Positions 36,141-45,551 of a stretch of DNA of 64,000 nt are shown here, in pieces; the first letter of the stretch is position 1; the number at the start of each line of letters is the position of its first letter. The notes under the pieces are model-generated. The model made no database searches. It was given only the letters and a program-made list of their open reading frames with translations, and was not told where the DNA came from. Made by a program: the position numbers and the translations under genes. The DNA lies in the NCBI GenBank assembly GCA_016298065.1, contig JAEDDN010000001.1, positions 124,001 to 188,000 on the forward strand, in the 5' to 3' direction. The stretch comes from Oscillospiraceae bacterium (GTDB taxonomy: Bacteria; Bacillota; Clostridia; Oscillospirales; Ruminococcaceae).

Positions 36141-37484
36141 ATGAAGTTTAAAATAGCTATAATGCTCCTTATGGTACTTTTTTTAACCACAGGCTGTGAT
36201 TTTAACCCTTATAACATAGAAGATTTGCTTTTGCCTCCCAAACTTTCCGACGAGCAGCAATATATCGACGCCGCCTTGAGCGAGAGTATAAAGGGAAATT
36301 ACAATCTCGTATACCCACGCTCGGGAGAGTATAAATCAGCGTTTATTATGAAGGATATTGACGGCGACGATATGGAGGAGGCAATAGCCTTTTACAGAAA
36401 AAATAATTCTCTCTCCAATACCTCCTCGCTCAGAATAACCTTTTTAAATAAGGATACCGATAACGATAAATGGTATTGCGAATACGACCTTGATGCCAGG
36501 GCAGGAAGCGGAGTGGACAAGCTCATTTTCGTAAGCTGTGACAACAAGGTATATATAGCTGTAACCTACGACAACTCGGCGTCAACCGATAATATTTTAA
36601 AGATATACGCTTATTCAAACGACTCGGTAGAGGAGATTTTCTCAACAAACTGTATAGATTTTACTGCCTACGATATGAACTTAGACGGTACTGACGAGAT
36701 AATTTATATGTCAGCCTTGCCATACGGCGATAACGAAAATTATACCCGCACCAAAGCGACTATGATAAGGATAAACGACGGCGGCGTTGAAACTATGGCG
36801 GACACATATATGAACAGCAGTACCACAAGCTATCTTAATATGTATAACGGCTTTGTAGGAAACAATACGCCGGCAATTTATCTTGACGCACAGATAGGCA
36901 ATCGCTTCGAGGGCACTGAAATACTTATGGTAATAGGCAACGAGCTTGTAAATATGATGAGCGATGATTCGGTTGAGTTGTTTTTAAACACCTACAGAAT
37001 GTATGGATATTCGTCTATGGATTTGGATTCGGATAAAATATACGAAATCCCGTCCTTTATAACAGTACCCGGATACGAAAACGTATCAGAGGACGAACGA
37101 CTTTATTATATAAACTGGCAAAATTATGAGCGTGGCGAGCTTGTTAAAAAGTTTATAACCTATGTCGATTATCCTTTCGGATATTTACTTAACGTTCCTG
37201 AAGAGTGGCTAAGTAAGGTTACGGTAAAGCTCGATAAGGAAAATAATGAGCTTAGCTTTTATGAATATAAAGACGCTTCGAATGAAAGCGCAAAAATACT
37301 ATTTACAATAAAGGTATTCACAAGAACCGACTGGGAAAGCCAAAAGGATACATCGGCTTACAACCTTATCACCTATGGAGGCGGACAGCTTGTTTATACC
37401 TGTAAGGTTTACAAAAATTCCACACAATATGACGTAAGCTTATCTGATGTAACTAATATGTTCGGATTACTGGAAAGTCACTAA
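36141..37484 (+). CDS. Lipoprotein with DxDGD-type repeats, linked to a two-component system
   Basis: The 447-residue product starts with a lipoprotein signal (MKFKIAIMLLMVLF, lipobox LTTGC). The mature region contains repeated acidic turns, MKDIDGDDMEEAIAFY, YDMNLDGTDEIIYM and MDLDSDKIYEIP, like FG-GAP/VCBS blades of a beta-propeller that may bind calcium. I do not recognise a named family. It opens an operon with a response regulator and a sensor kinase, so it may report on the envelope or regulate the kinase. That link is inference from position. The start is the ATG after GGGAGGTG. Confidence 0.7.
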   Translation: MKFKIAIMLLMVLFLTTGCDFNPYNIEDLLLPPKLSDEQQYIDAALSESIKGNYNLVYPRSGEYKSAFIMKDIDGDDMEEAIAFYRKNNSLSNTSSLRITFLNKDTDNDKWYCEYDLDARAGSGVDKLIFVSCDNKVYIAVTYDNSASTDNILKIYAYSNDSVEEIFSTNCIDFTAYDMNLDGTDEIIYMSALPYGDNENYTRTKATMIRINDGGVETMADTYMNSSTTSYLNMYNGFVGNNTPAIYLDAQIGNRFEGTEILMVIGNELVNMMSDDSVELFLNTYRMYGYSSMDLDSDKIYEIPSFITVPGYENVSEDERLYYINWQNYERGELVKKFITYVDYPFGYLLNVPEEWLSKVTVKLDKENNELSFYEYKDASNESAKILFTIKVFTRTDWESQKDTSAYNLITYGGGQLVYTCKVYKNSTQYDVSLSDVTNMFGLLESH

Positions 37485-37511
37485 AGTGTATTAAAGTATA
37501 GGAGAGGTAAT

Positions 37512-38213
37512 ATGAAAAAGATTCTTGTATGCGAAGATGAAGACGTTATAAGAGATTTTGTGGTTATAAATCTTAAACGATCGGGATATGAGGTTACAGA
37601 CGTATCCTGCGGAGAGGACGCACTAGAGAAGTTTGAGGAGCATAACGGTCAGTTTGATATAGTTTTGCTCGATATTATGATGCCGGGTATAGACGGCTTT
37701 ACGGTGTGTAAAAAGATAAGGGAAAAGAGCAATACCATAGGCATAATCTTACTTTCTGCAAAAACTCAGGAGATGGATAAAGTAGGCGGACTTATGATAG
37801 GCGCAGACGATTATATAACAAAGCCTTTTAGCCCGTCGGAGCTTGTTGCAAGGGTTGACGCTTTGTCAAGAAGAGTAGGTTTAAGTCAGGCCTCGACAAA
37901 AGACAATATAGCTATCGAGTCAGGACCTTTCGTATTGTCGCCAAAAAGCAGAACTCTTACCAAAAACGGCGAAATTATCGATTTAACTCAGGTTGAGTAT
38001 CAAATTATGGATTTGCTTTTAAGAAATAAAAATACCGCATTAGAGAGAAGCAAAATTCTCGAAGAAATATGGGGTGACAATTATTACGGCGATTTAAAGA
38101 TTGTAGACGTAAACATAAGACGACTCAGAATGAAGGTAGAGGACGAGCCTTCAAATCCCGAATATATACAGACGGTTTGGGGCTACGGCTATAAATGGTA
38201 CGATAAAGACTGA
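37512..38213 (+). CDS. OmpR/PhoB-family response regulator
   Basis: The 233-residue protein has a receiver domain with acidic pocket EDED, phospho-acceptor Asp in VLLDIMMPGIDGF, the conserved LSAKTQEMDKV and Lys in DDYITKPFSPSEL, and a winged-helix DNA-binding domain (LTQVEYQIMDLLLRN, VWGYGYKW). It is paired with the next gene, a sensor kinase, 34 bases downstream. The target genes are unknown. It ends in TGA. Confidence 0.95.
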   Translation: MKKILVCEDEDVIRDFVVINLKRSGYEVTDVSCGEDALEKFEEHNGQFDIVLLDIMMPGIDGFTVCKKIREKSNTIGIILLSAKTQEMDKVGGLMIGADDYITKPFSPSELVARVDALSRRVGLSQASTKDNIAIESGPFVLSPKSRTLTKNGEIIDLTQVEYQIMDLLLRNKNTALERSKILEEIWGDNYYGDLKIVDVNIRRLRMKVEDEPSNPEYIQTVWGYGYKWYDKD

Positions 38214-38247
38214 TTGTTTTTAAATTTTAAGTTAAGGCGGTGAGGGT

Positions 38248-39678
38248 ATGGCTTATAAAAGCATAACAAAAAGATGGCTTTTTAACAGCTTCGGCATAAT
38301 AGTCATAGTGGTTTTGTTAATTGATATAGCCGTACTTTTTGCCGTTAGAAATTACTATTATTCCTATACAAACAGCTTTTTAAAGTCTGCCGTTAACGGT
38401 GCCGAAACCTTAATGCAGCAATACTATAACGATTCTAACGTAAACCTAAATACAAAGCTTCGCTCTATGGTAGAGGAATTTAGCTACAAAGACCGCATAG
38501 AGATGATGTTAATTGACTTTAACGGCGATATTGTAATGACCTCAAGCGGCTTTGAAACTACAAACCTAAATCCCGATGAGGAACAGATGCCCGATTATGA
38601 AAAGGCGCTTTCTTCCGCTGACGGTACGGGAAGCTATGTAGGCAAGATGTCTGTCACAGGCGAAAAAATAATGGCAATCAGCGTGGTTTGCCCCGACGTT
38701 ACAAGCGATTATTCGGCTATCAGATATGTGGTGTCGCTTAAAAAGGTAGACAATACAGTAATGTTACTTATGCTTGTAATAAACTTAGCATTTTTGGCAG
38801 TAATAGTACTTATATTCATTTCAAATTTTTATTTCATAAAGTCAATCGTTATACCTATAAGAAAGATTGGAAATACCGCCAGAAAATTTGCCGCAGGCGA
38901 TATGAGCGAGAGAATAAATAAACATTCAAACGACGAGGTAGGCGAACTTGGCGATATATTAAACTATATGGCTGACGAGATACAAAATACCGAAAAGATG
39001 AAAAACGAGTTTATCTCTTCCGTATCGCACGAGCTTAGAACTCCGCTTACGGCTATTAAGGGCTGGAGCGAAACGCTTATGACAACTAACCCCGAAGAAA
39101 CGCAGATGATAACAAAGGGTATGCGTGTTATAAATAACGAAACTCAAAGACTTGCAGACATGGTTGAGGATTTGCTTGACTTTTCCAGAATGCAAAGCGG
39201 CGGCTTTAAATTCACTATGGCAAAAATGGACGTGCTGGCAGAGCTTGGCGACGCAGTGCTTATGTACACCGAAAAGGCACGCAGAGAAAATATTAAGCTT
39301 ATTTATAACGAACCGCAAAGCTTACCGTTTATATTCGGCGACAAAAACCGTATAAAGCAGGTGTTTATAAACGTAATAGATAACGCCCTTAAATACACCG
39401 AAAGCGGCGGTACAATTACGGTAAGCGCCTTAGAAGATGGTGAGAGAATAAAGGTTACCGTTAAGGATACGGGTTGCGGAATTTCAAAAGAGGATTTACC
39501 TAAAGTTAAACAAAAGTTTTATAAGGCAAACCACACAAAACACGGCTCCGGTATAGGACTTGCGGTGGTAAATGAAATTATCACAATGCACGAGGGCGAG
39601 CTTTTAATTGACAGTAAGCTAAGTAAAGGAACCACCGTTACTGTTGTGTTGCCGTCAAATGCAAAAAATCACGGTTAA
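38248..39678 (+). CDS. Sensor histidine kinase (HAMP, HisKA, HATPase)
   Basis: The 476-residue kinase has a membrane helix at about residues 13-35, an extracytoplasmic sensor region, a second helix at about 170-195, a HAMP linker (IPIRKIGNTARKFAAGDMSE), the phospho-accepting His in SSVSHELRTPLTAIKGW, and ATPase boxes NVIDNALKYTE, DTGCGISKEDLPKV and HGSGIGLAVVNEI. It autophosphorylates and passes phosphate to the upstream response regulator. The arrangement resembles the PhoR/WalK-type kinases, but the signal is unknown. Confidence 0.95.
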   Translation: MAYKSITKRWLFNSFGIIVIVVLLIDIAVLFAVRNYYYSYTNSFLKSAVNGAETLMQQYYNDSNVNLNTKLRSMVEEFSYKDRIEMMLIDFNGDIVMTSSGFETTNLNPDEEQMPDYEKALSSADGTGSYVGKMSVTGEKIMAISVVCPDVTSDYSAIRYVVSLKKVDNTVMLLMLVINLAFLAVIVLIFISNFYFIKSIVIPIRKIGNTARKFAAGDMSERINKHSNDEVGELGDILNYMADEIQNTEKMKNEFISSVSHELRTPLTAIKGWSETLMTTNPEETQMITKGMRVINNETQRLADMVEDLLDFSRMQSGGFKFTMAKMDVLAELGDAVLMYTEKARRENIKLIYNEPQSLPFIFGDKNRIKQVFINVIDNALKYTESGGTITVSALEDGERIKVTVKDTGCGISKEDLPKVKQKFYKANHTKHGSGIGLAVVNEIITMHEGELLIDSKLSKGTTVTVVLPSNAKNHG

Positions 39679-39710
39679 AATAATAAGCTTAAAGTATGGA
39701 AGGAAAAAAT

Positions 39711-40652
39711 ATGGCTGGTAGTAAGCATAAAAGTAAAATCGGAGGGCAAGCCTTAATCGAAGGAATAATGATGAGAGGCGTTTATAAATCCGCTATGGCG
39801 GTAAGACTTCCCGATAAAACAATAGATGTTGAAGAGTGGGATACACAAAGCGGTAAAAAAAGATTGAAAGTTTTAAGACTGCCGTTTATAAGAGGAATTT
39901 TTAACTTTATAGATAGCCTTGTGTCAGGCTATAGATGCCTTATGAAGTCCGCAGAAAAGTCGGGAATGGATCTTGAAATGGACGAAGAGCCTACTAAATT
40001 TGAAAAATGGCTTGATGATAAATTCGGCGATAATATCGTAAAGATAGTTACCTATATAGGTGCGGCTTTAGGTGTAATATTAGCGCTGGTTTTATTTATG
40101 TATCTGCCTGCACTTATAGTAAAGGGCATAAACAGTGTTGCAGACGTAGGTATATTCCGTTCACTTATTGAGGGCATTATAAAGATAATAGTGTTTATTA
40201 TTTATTTGTGGCTTACCTCAAAATTAAGCGATATAGCAAGGGTATATAAATATCACGGAGCTGAGCATAAAACCATAGCTTGCTTTGAAGCAGGTGAGGA
40301 GCTTACCGTCGAAAACATAAAAAAACAAAGTCGCTTTCATCCAAGATGCGGTACAAGCTTTATCATTATAGTTTTGATAATAAGTATACTTGTCTTTTCG
40401 GTTGTTACCTGGTCAAGCTTACTTATAAGGGTGCTTTTAAAGCTTTTGTTACTGCCTGTTGTTGTGGGCATTTCTTATGAAATAATTATGCTTGCAGGGC
40501 GTTATGATAACATTGTAACCCGCATAATTTCTTTCCCGGGCTTAATGCTTCAAAGGCTTACCACAAACGAGCCTGACGACGACCAGATAGAAGTCGCTAT
40601 CGAGGCAATAAAGCCGTGTATACCTCAAAATCTTGAAGATGACAGGTGGTAA
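39711..40652 (+). CDS. DUF1385 (YqhQ-like) membrane protein
   Basis: The 313-residue protein shows the DUF1385 markers IGGQALIEGIMMRGVYKSAMA, YKYHGAEHKTIACFEAGE and SRFHPRCGTSFIIIV, with four or five hydrophobic segments between and after them. The conserved His and Cys residues suggest a metal-dependent enzyme in the membrane, but the role is not established. It starts at the ATG after AAGGA. In many Firmicutes it precedes prmC, as here. Confidence 0.9.
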   Translation: MAGSKHKSKIGGQALIEGIMMRGVYKSAMAVRLPDKTIDVEEWDTQSGKKRLKVLRLPFIRGIFNFIDSLVSGYRCLMKSAEKSGMDLEMDEEPTKFEKWLDDKFGDNIVKIVTYIGAALGVILALVLFMYLPALIVKGINSVADVGIFRSLIEGIIKIIVFIIYLWLTSKLSDIARVYKYHGAEHKTIACFEAGEELTVENIKKQSRFHPRCGTSFIIIVLIISILVFSVVTWSSLLIRVLLKLLLLPVVVGISYEIIMLAGRYDNIVTRIISFPGLMLQRLTTNEPDDDQIEVAIEAIKPCIPQNLEDDRW

Positions 40653-40656
40653 GGCT

Positions 40657-41496
40657 TTGTATATTAAAGAAGCTTTTAATTTAATTTGCGATAAACTAAA
40701 AAGCGGTAATATTGTGGATTATGAATTTGAAGCAAAACAGCTTTTAAGGTTTAGAGCAGGCTTTGAAATTTCGGATATTCTCCTTAATGAAAAGGATTTT
40801 AACGATGATGATTTACAGCTTATCCTTAATGACTGTAATAAAAGGCTTACAGGCTATCCCTTGCAGTATATACTGGGCGAGTGGGAGTTTTATTCCTTGC
40901 CCTTTAAGGTGGGCGAGGGCGTTTTAATACCTCGTGCAGATACAGAGTGCCTTTGCGAATATCTGCTTGAGAAAGTAAAGGGAAAAGAAGGACTTAAAAT
41001 ACTTGATTTATGTAGCGGCACAGGGTGTATAGGCATATGCCTTGACAGCTACACACAGCACAAAAATAGGGTATTTTTACTCGAAAAATACCCTAAGGCA
41101 CAACAATATATAAAGGAAAATATAGCTTTAAATAATTCTGCGGCAATACTTATATCCGATGACGCTCTAAATCCGAAATGCGAGGAAACAGACTTTGACA
41201 TTATAGTCTCAAATCCGCCTTATCTTACAAAGGAGGATATGCGCTCTTTGCAAAAGGAGGTTTCCTTTGAGCCGAAAGAAGCGCTTTACGGCTTAGATGA
41301 GGACGGCTTAGAGTTTTACAGACGCTTAACGTCAGTTTGGAAAAATAAGCTTAAAAAGGGCGGAATACTTGCCTTTGAAGTAGGTATAAACCAGCATAAT
41401 GCCGTTAGCGATATATTAAAGAAAAATCATTTTAAAAACATTTGCTTTAATAAGGACTTGTGTGGTATAATAAGAAATGTAATAGCAGAACGTTAG
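40657..41496 (+). CDS. prmC: Peptide chain release factor N(5)-glutamine methyltransferase
   Basis: PrmC methylates the Gln of the GGQ motif in release factors RF1/RF2 to speed termination. The 279-residue protein has the N-terminal helical domain, the conserved LQYILGEWEFYSLPFKV, the SAM-binding DLCSGTGCIGIC, and the catalytic SNPPYLTKEDM. I favour the TTG at 40657, placed after GTGGTAAGG at the DUF1385 stop. A frame-open extension to 40633 would overlap that gene by 20 bases. The recA promoter and LexA box lie in its last codons. Confidence 0.93.
   Translation: MYIKEAFNLICDKLKSGNIVDYEFEAKQLLRFRAGFEISDILLNEKDFNDDDLQLILNDCNKRLTGYPLQYILGEWEFYSLPFKVGEGVLIPRADTECLCEYLLEKVKGKEGLKILDLCSGTGCIGICLDSYTQHKNRVFLLEKYPKAQQYIKENIALNNSAAILISDDALNPKCEETDFDIIVSNPPYLTKEDMRSLQKEVSFEPKEALYGLDEDGLEFYRRLTSVWKNKLKKGGILAFEVGINQHNAVSDILKKNHFKNICFNKDLCGIIRNVIAER
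41442..41471 (+). promoter_or_regulatory. recA promoter inside the prmC 3' end
   Basis: TTGCTT, an 18-base spacer and TATAAT, about 70 bases before recA. Confidence 0.6.
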
Positions 41497-41499
41497 TTC
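41488..41499 (+). promoter_or_regulatory. LexA (SOS) box of recA
   Basis: GAAC-GTTA-GTTC matches the Gram-positive SOS box core GAAC-N4-GTTC exactly. It lies just downstream of the -10 element and 42 bases before the recA ATG, overlapping the prmC stop codon. Confidence 0.85.
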
Positions 41500-41540
41500 T
41501 TTTTATAAATTTAAGTAAAAATAAAGTGGAGGAATTATAA

Positions 41541-42692
41541 ATGGCAGTAAAGGCAAAATCAAAACCGGCAGTAGAAAGAGTTGCAGACGAAGATAAGAAA
41601 AAGGCTCTTGATACTGCAATAGCACAAATAGAAAAACAGTTCGGTAAAGGCTCGGTTATGAAGCTCGGCGAAGCAAAAACCATGAACGTAGACCACATCT
41701 CAACAGGCTCTTTAGGTCTTGATATGGCGCTCGGAATAGGCGGAGTACCCAGAGGCAGAATAGTAGAGATATACGGTCCTGAATCTTCCGGTAAAACCAC
41801 AGTAGCGCTTCAGATAGTTGCCGAAGCACAAAAAAACGGCGGTGAAGCTGCCTTTATTGACGTAGAGCACGCTTTAGACCCTGTATATGCAAGAGCATTG
41901 GGCGTTGATATAGACTCGCTTTTAGTATCTCAACCCGATACAGGCGAGCAGGCGCTTGAAATAATGGAAGCGCTTATACGCTCGGGCGCTATTGACGTAA
42001 TAGTGCTTGACTCGGTTGCCGCAATGGTAACCAGAGCAGAAATAGACGGCGAGATGGGTGACAGCCATGTAGGCTTACAGGCAAGACTTATGTCGCAGGC
42101 TTTAAGAAAGCTCACAAGCGTAGTTTCAAAATCAAACTGCGTTGCCGTATTTATAAATCAGGTTCGTGAAAAAATCGGCGTTATGTACGGAAATCCCGAA
42201 ACAACACCCGGAGGCAGAGCGCTTAAATTCTATTCCTCTGTTCGTATAGAGGTAAGAAAAGGCGAAGCAATTAAAAACGGAACCGAAGTTATAGGCAACA
42301 AAACCAAGTGTAAGATTGTTAAAAATAAGGTTGCACCTCCGTTTAAAGAGGCTGTATTTGATATTATGTACGGCGAGGGCGTAAGCCGTGTAGGCGAGAT
42401 TATCGACTATGCGGTAGAGCTTGATATAATCGAAAAAAGCGGAGCTTGGTTTAGCTATAACGGCGAAAGAATAGGTCAGGGCAGAGATAAGGTTAAAAAG
42501 CTTTTAACTGAAAACACCGCACTTTGTGAAGAGATAGCAGATAAGATTTACGCTCATCAAAACGAAGCTATGGAAAAAACCAGAAATCTTGAGAAGCCCT
42601 CTGCACCGGCAGAGCCTAAAGCAGACGAAAAGCCCGTAAATCAAAACGATGTATTTTTGGATATTGACCCGGACGACGAGGATTTTCAATAA
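41541..42692 (+). CDS. recA: Recombinase RecA
   Basis: RecA catalyses strand exchange in homologous recombination and triggers LexA self-cleavage in the SOS response. The 383-residue protein has [13 protein letters not shown] (Walker A), the [11 protein letters not shown]-like [36 protein letters not shown] (L2 region), and an acidic Asp/Glu-rich C-terminal tail. GGAGG precedes the ATG. A LexA box sits upstream, and recX follows six bases after the stop, as is usual. Confidence 0.98.
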   Translation: MAVKAKSKPAVERVADEDKKKALDTAIAQIEKQFGKGSVMKLGEAKTMNVDHISTGSLGLDMALGIGGVPRGRIVEIYGPESSGKTTVALQIVAEAQKNGGEAAFIDVEHALDPVYARALGVDIDSLLVSQPDTGEQALEIMEALIRSGAIDVIVLDSVAAMVTRAEIDGEMGDSHVGLQARLMSQALRKLTSVVSKSNCVAVFINQVREKIGVMYGNPETTPGGRALKFYSSVRIEVRKGEAIKNGTEVIGNKTKCKIVKNKVAPPFKEAVFDIMYGEGVSRVGEIIDYAVELDIIEKSGAWFSYNGERIGQGRDKVKKLLTENTALCEEIADKIYAHQNEAMEKTRNLEKPSAPAEPKADEKPVNQNDVFLDIDPDDEDFQ

Positions 42693-42698
42693 TATAAA

Positions 42699-43316
42699 AT
42701 GAAAATAACAAGTATTGAAAAGAAAAGCGGTACACGCTATAATGTAGATGTTGACGGTGAGTACTTTTACATTTTAGACATTGAAATTATAGCGAAAAAT
42801 AATCTGTCGGTCGGCAAAGAGGTTACATACGAGCAGTTAGAAGACTTAAAACTGCAGGCCGAGAAGCGCCGTGCAAGAGAAAGAGCATATTATCTTTTAT
42901 CTTATCGTGACCACTCGGGTAAGGAGCTTTACGATAAGCTTTGTAAAAACGTAAGCAGTCAAATTGCGGCGCAAACTGTCGCAAATATGGTAGAGCAAGG
43001 CTTTGTAAACGATGAGCAGTACGCTAAAAAATTAGCGGCATATTTTCTTAAAACAAAATGCGTCGGTCAAAAAAAGGCGTTTTTTGAAATGCGAAAAAGA
43101 GGGCTTGATACCGCTCTTATACAAGAGGCTCTTAATGAGTGTGACGTAGACCCTACCGAGCAGATAACAAAGCTCATTGATAAAAAATATTATCGTTACT
43201 TGGGCGACTATAAAGGCAACCAAAAAGGTATTGCGGCTCTTTTAAGACAGGGCTTTTCATACGATGATATAAAGTCTGCGATAGAAAGATACAATATAGA
43301 GATTGAGGAAGATTAA
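42699..43316 (+). CDS. recX: Regulatory protein RecX
   Basis: RecX binds RecA filaments and limits their activity. The 205-residue protein has the RecX helical repeats: YYLLSYRDHSGKELYDKL, MVEQGFVNDEQYAKKLAAYF, RKRGLDTALIQEAL and KGIAALLRQGFSYDDIKSAI. There is no strong ribosome site before the ATG, which suggests coupling to recA. The stop codon is adjacent to rimO. Confidence 0.93.
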   Translation: MKITSIEKKSGTRYNVDVDGEYFYILDIEIIAKNNLSVGKEVTYEQLEDLKLQAEKRRARERAYYLLSYRDHSGKELYDKLCKNVSSQIAAQTVANMVEQGFVNDEQYAKKLAAYFLKTKCVGQKKAFFEMRKRGLDTALIQEALNECDVDPTEQITKLIDKKYYRYLGDYKGNQKGIAALLRQGFSYDDIKSAIERYNIEIEED

Positions 43317-43317
43317 A

Positions 43318-44643
43318 TTGGCTATTAACGTAGGAATGGTATCGCTCGGATGTCCTAAAAATCAGGTTGACGCCGAGATGATGTTAAGCAAGATAAAAAA
43401 TTACGGCTATGAGATAAAAGGCGACGCCGCACTTTGTGATGTGGTTATAATAAACACCTGTGGTTTTATCGAGTCCGCAAAGGCTGAAGCAATAGAAAAC
43501 ATAATGGAATTTATAACCTTAAAAAACGAGGGCAGAATAAAGCATATTATAGTCACAGGCTGTCTTGCCGAACGTTATAAGGAGCAGATTTTAGAGGAAA
43601 TGCCCGAGGTTGACGCCGTTGTAGGTATCGGCTCAAACGATAAAATTTGCGAGGTAGTCGACAGGGTATGCGCCGATGAAAAGCTTCAAAGCTACGGCGA
43701 AAAAGAAGACTTATCCTTGTGCGGCGACAGAATACTTACAACTCTTCCTTTTTACGCATATTTAAAAATTGCCGAGGGCTGTGATAACTGTTGCAGTTAT
43801 TGCGCTATCCCTAAAATAAGAGGGCGTTTCAGAAGCAAGCCTATGGAGGAAGTTATAAAGGAAGCTCAAACGCTTGCCAAAGAGGGCGTTAAAGAGCTTG
43901 TGCTTATAGCACAGGACACCACACGCTACGGCGAAGATTTATACGGCGAATATTCACTTGCAAAGCTTCTAAAGGAGCTTTGCAAAATAGACGGCTTTGA
44001 ATGGATAAGGGTGCTTTACTGTTATCCTGATAAAATTACCGACGAGCTGTTAGATGTTATTGCTTCAGAGGATAAGGTTGCAAAATATATAGATATGCCA
44101 CTGCAACATTGTAACGACGAAATTTTATCGGCTATGAACCGCCCCGTAAATAAAAAAGATACGGTTAAGCTCATCCAAAAGATTCGTAAAAAAATCCCTG
44201 ACATTACGCTTAGAACTACCTTGATAGCAGGTTTCCCGGGCGAGAGTGAAGAGCAGTTTGAGGAGCTTTGTGAATTTGTAAAACAGACAAAATTTAATCG
44301 CTTAGGCTGTTTTGCTTATTCTCAAGAGGAGGATACTGTAGCAGGCGAAATGCCAAACCAAATAGACGAAGAAATAAGGGCAAAAAGAGCCGAAATCATA
44401 ATGCAAGAGCAAACTGTCATTATGCAGAGAGATAATGAAAACAAGCTCGGCAAAACCATAAAGGTTGTGCTCGAAGGCGCAGATAAATATGCCGGCTGTT
44501 ACTTTGGCAGAAGCGAAGCCGACGCACCCGATATTGACGGAAAGGTGTTTTTCACAACCGATAAACAGCACACTATGGGCGACTTTATAAATGTAAAGGT
44601 CACCGAAATACTTGATTACGATTTGTTTGGCGAAGAAATATAA
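43318..44643 (+). CDS. rimO: Ribosomal protein S12 methylthiotransferase RimO
   Basis: RimO is a radical-SAM enzyme that methylthiolates the conserved Asp of ribosomal protein S12. The 441-residue protein has the N-terminal UPF0004 domain (GMVSLGCPKNQVDAEMML), the radical-SAM cluster cysteines in GCDNCCSYCAIP, TTLIAGFPGESEEQF and a C-terminal TRAM domain. I start it at the TTG one base after the recX stop, four bases after GAGGAAGAT. The ribosome site overlaps the end of recX. Confidence 0.95.
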   Translation: MAINVGMVSLGCPKNQVDAEMMLSKIKNYGYEIKGDAALCDVVIINTCGFIESAKAEAIENIMEFITLKNEGRIKHIIVTGCLAERYKEQILEEMPEVDAVVGIGSNDKICEVVDRVCADEKLQSYGEKEDLSLCGDRILTTLPFYAYLKIAEGCDNCCSYCAIPKIRGRFRSKPMEEVIKEAQTLAKEGVKELVLIAQDTTRYGEDLYGEYSLAKLLKELCKIDGFEWIRVLYCYPDKITDELLDVIASEDKVAKYIDMPLQHCNDEILSAMNRPVNKKDTVKLIQKIRKKIPDITLRTTLIAGFPGESEEQFEELCEFVKQTKFNRLGCFAYSQEEDTVAGEMPNQIDEEIRAKRAEIIMQEQTVIMQRDNENKLGKTIKVVLEGADKYAGCYFGRSEADAPDIDGKVFFTTDKQHTMGDFINVKVTEILDYDLFGEEI

Positions 44644-44663
44644 TATACATAAAGGAGTATTCT

Positions 44664-45224
44664 ATGAATTTACCTAATAAGCTTACGATATTAAGAGTAA
44701 TACTTGTACCTGTTTTTTTGGTGTTTTTACTTATAGACTCGATACCGCTTAATTTCCTTTGGGCTACTATTGTCTTTGCGGTATCATCTATTACAGACAC
44801 CTTAGACGGTCATATTGCAAGAAAGCATAATCTAATTACTAACTTCGGAAAGTTTTTAGATCCGCTTGCCGACAAAATACTGGTGCTTTCGGCACTTATA
44901 AGCTTTATTAAGCTTGGGCTTTCAGGCGCAGTACCTGTTATAATAGTGGTTGCAAGAGAGTTTTTGGTAACTTCAATAAGACTTGTTGCAGCAGCCGACG
45001 GAACGGTTATTGCGGCGAGCATTTACGGCAAAATAAAAACCGTTATTCAGATGTTTTCCATAGTTGCAATACTGATTATGCTCACAGTTAATTCTTTTGT
45101 TACCCTTAATTTTGACATAGAGCTTGTAAGCAACATTTTAATGTGGGTTACCGCCGCTATAACGGTAATTTCGGGAATAGATTACCTGATAAAAAATAAA
45201 AGCTGTATTGACACGACAAAATAG
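44664..45224 (+). CDS. pgsA: CDP-diacylglycerol--glycerol-3-phosphate 3-phosphatidyltransferase
   Basis: PgsA makes phosphatidylglycerophosphate, the precursor of phosphatidylglycerol, which Lgt uses as diacylglycerol donor. The 186-residue membrane protein starts MNLPNKLTILRVILVP and has the CDP-alcohol phosphotransferase signature as DTLDGHIARKHNLITNFGKF followed by LDPLADK (DG-x2-AR-x8-G-x3-D-x3-D). It follows rimO by 20 bases with an AAAGGAG site. The rimO-pgsA pairing is common in Firmicutes. Confidence 0.95.
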   Translation: MNLPNKLTILRVILVPVFLVFLLIDSIPLNFLWATIVFAVSSITDTLDGHIARKHNLITNFGKFLDPLADKILVLSALISFIKLGLSGAVPVIIVVAREFLVTSIRLVAAADGTVIAASIYGKIKTVIQMFSIVAILIMLTVNSFVTLNFDIELVSNILMWVTAAITVISGIDYLIKNKSCIDTTK

Positions 45225-45227
45225 TGC

Positions 45228-45256
45228 TTGAAATTTTTATTTGTTTATGTTAAATT
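45228..45256 (+). promoter_or_regulatory. Promoter of the T-box leader
   Basis: TTGAAA, 17-base spacer and TAAATT, starting four bases after the pgsA stop. Confidence 0.55.
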
Positions 45257-45289
45257 ATTTAATATAGATTTAACTTATATCTAAAAAGC

Positions 45290-45537
45290 GAAGATAAGAA
45301 AGAGTAGCATATTATCTTTTTACAGAGAGTAGACCTATGCTTGCTGAGAGGGTTTATATTTTGAAGGTTTATGCGAAGTGCGTCTTTGAGCTTACAGTCG
45401 GAACTCATTTTTGTAATGAAAGTATAGCTGTACGGGTTATTTCCGTTAAAGAATAAAAAAGTAATAAATTGAAGTGGAACCGTAGCTTAGTCTGCCTTCA
45501 TATAATGCAAGTGTGCATTGTATGAAGGTTTTTTTAT
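45290..45537 (+). ncRNA. T-box leader (cysteine) of cysE-cysS
   Basis: The leader has a stem I region with ACAGAGAGTAGACC and CTGAGAGGG segments, a candidate specifier TGC (45379-45381, cysteine) in GAAGTGCG near the base of stem I, the T-box core TGGAACCGTAGC (45475 on), and a terminator at 45495-45537. Uncharged tRNA-Cys would stabilise the antiterminator and switch on serine acetyltransferase and cysteinyl-tRNA synthetase. Exact 5' limits are approximate. Confidence 0.9.
45495..45537 (+). terminator. T-box terminator
   Basis: CCTTCATATAATGCA / TGCATTGTATGAAGG, 15 bp with one G-T pair, followed by seven T. Confidence 0.92.
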
Positions 45538-45551
45538 TATGGAGGAACTTT

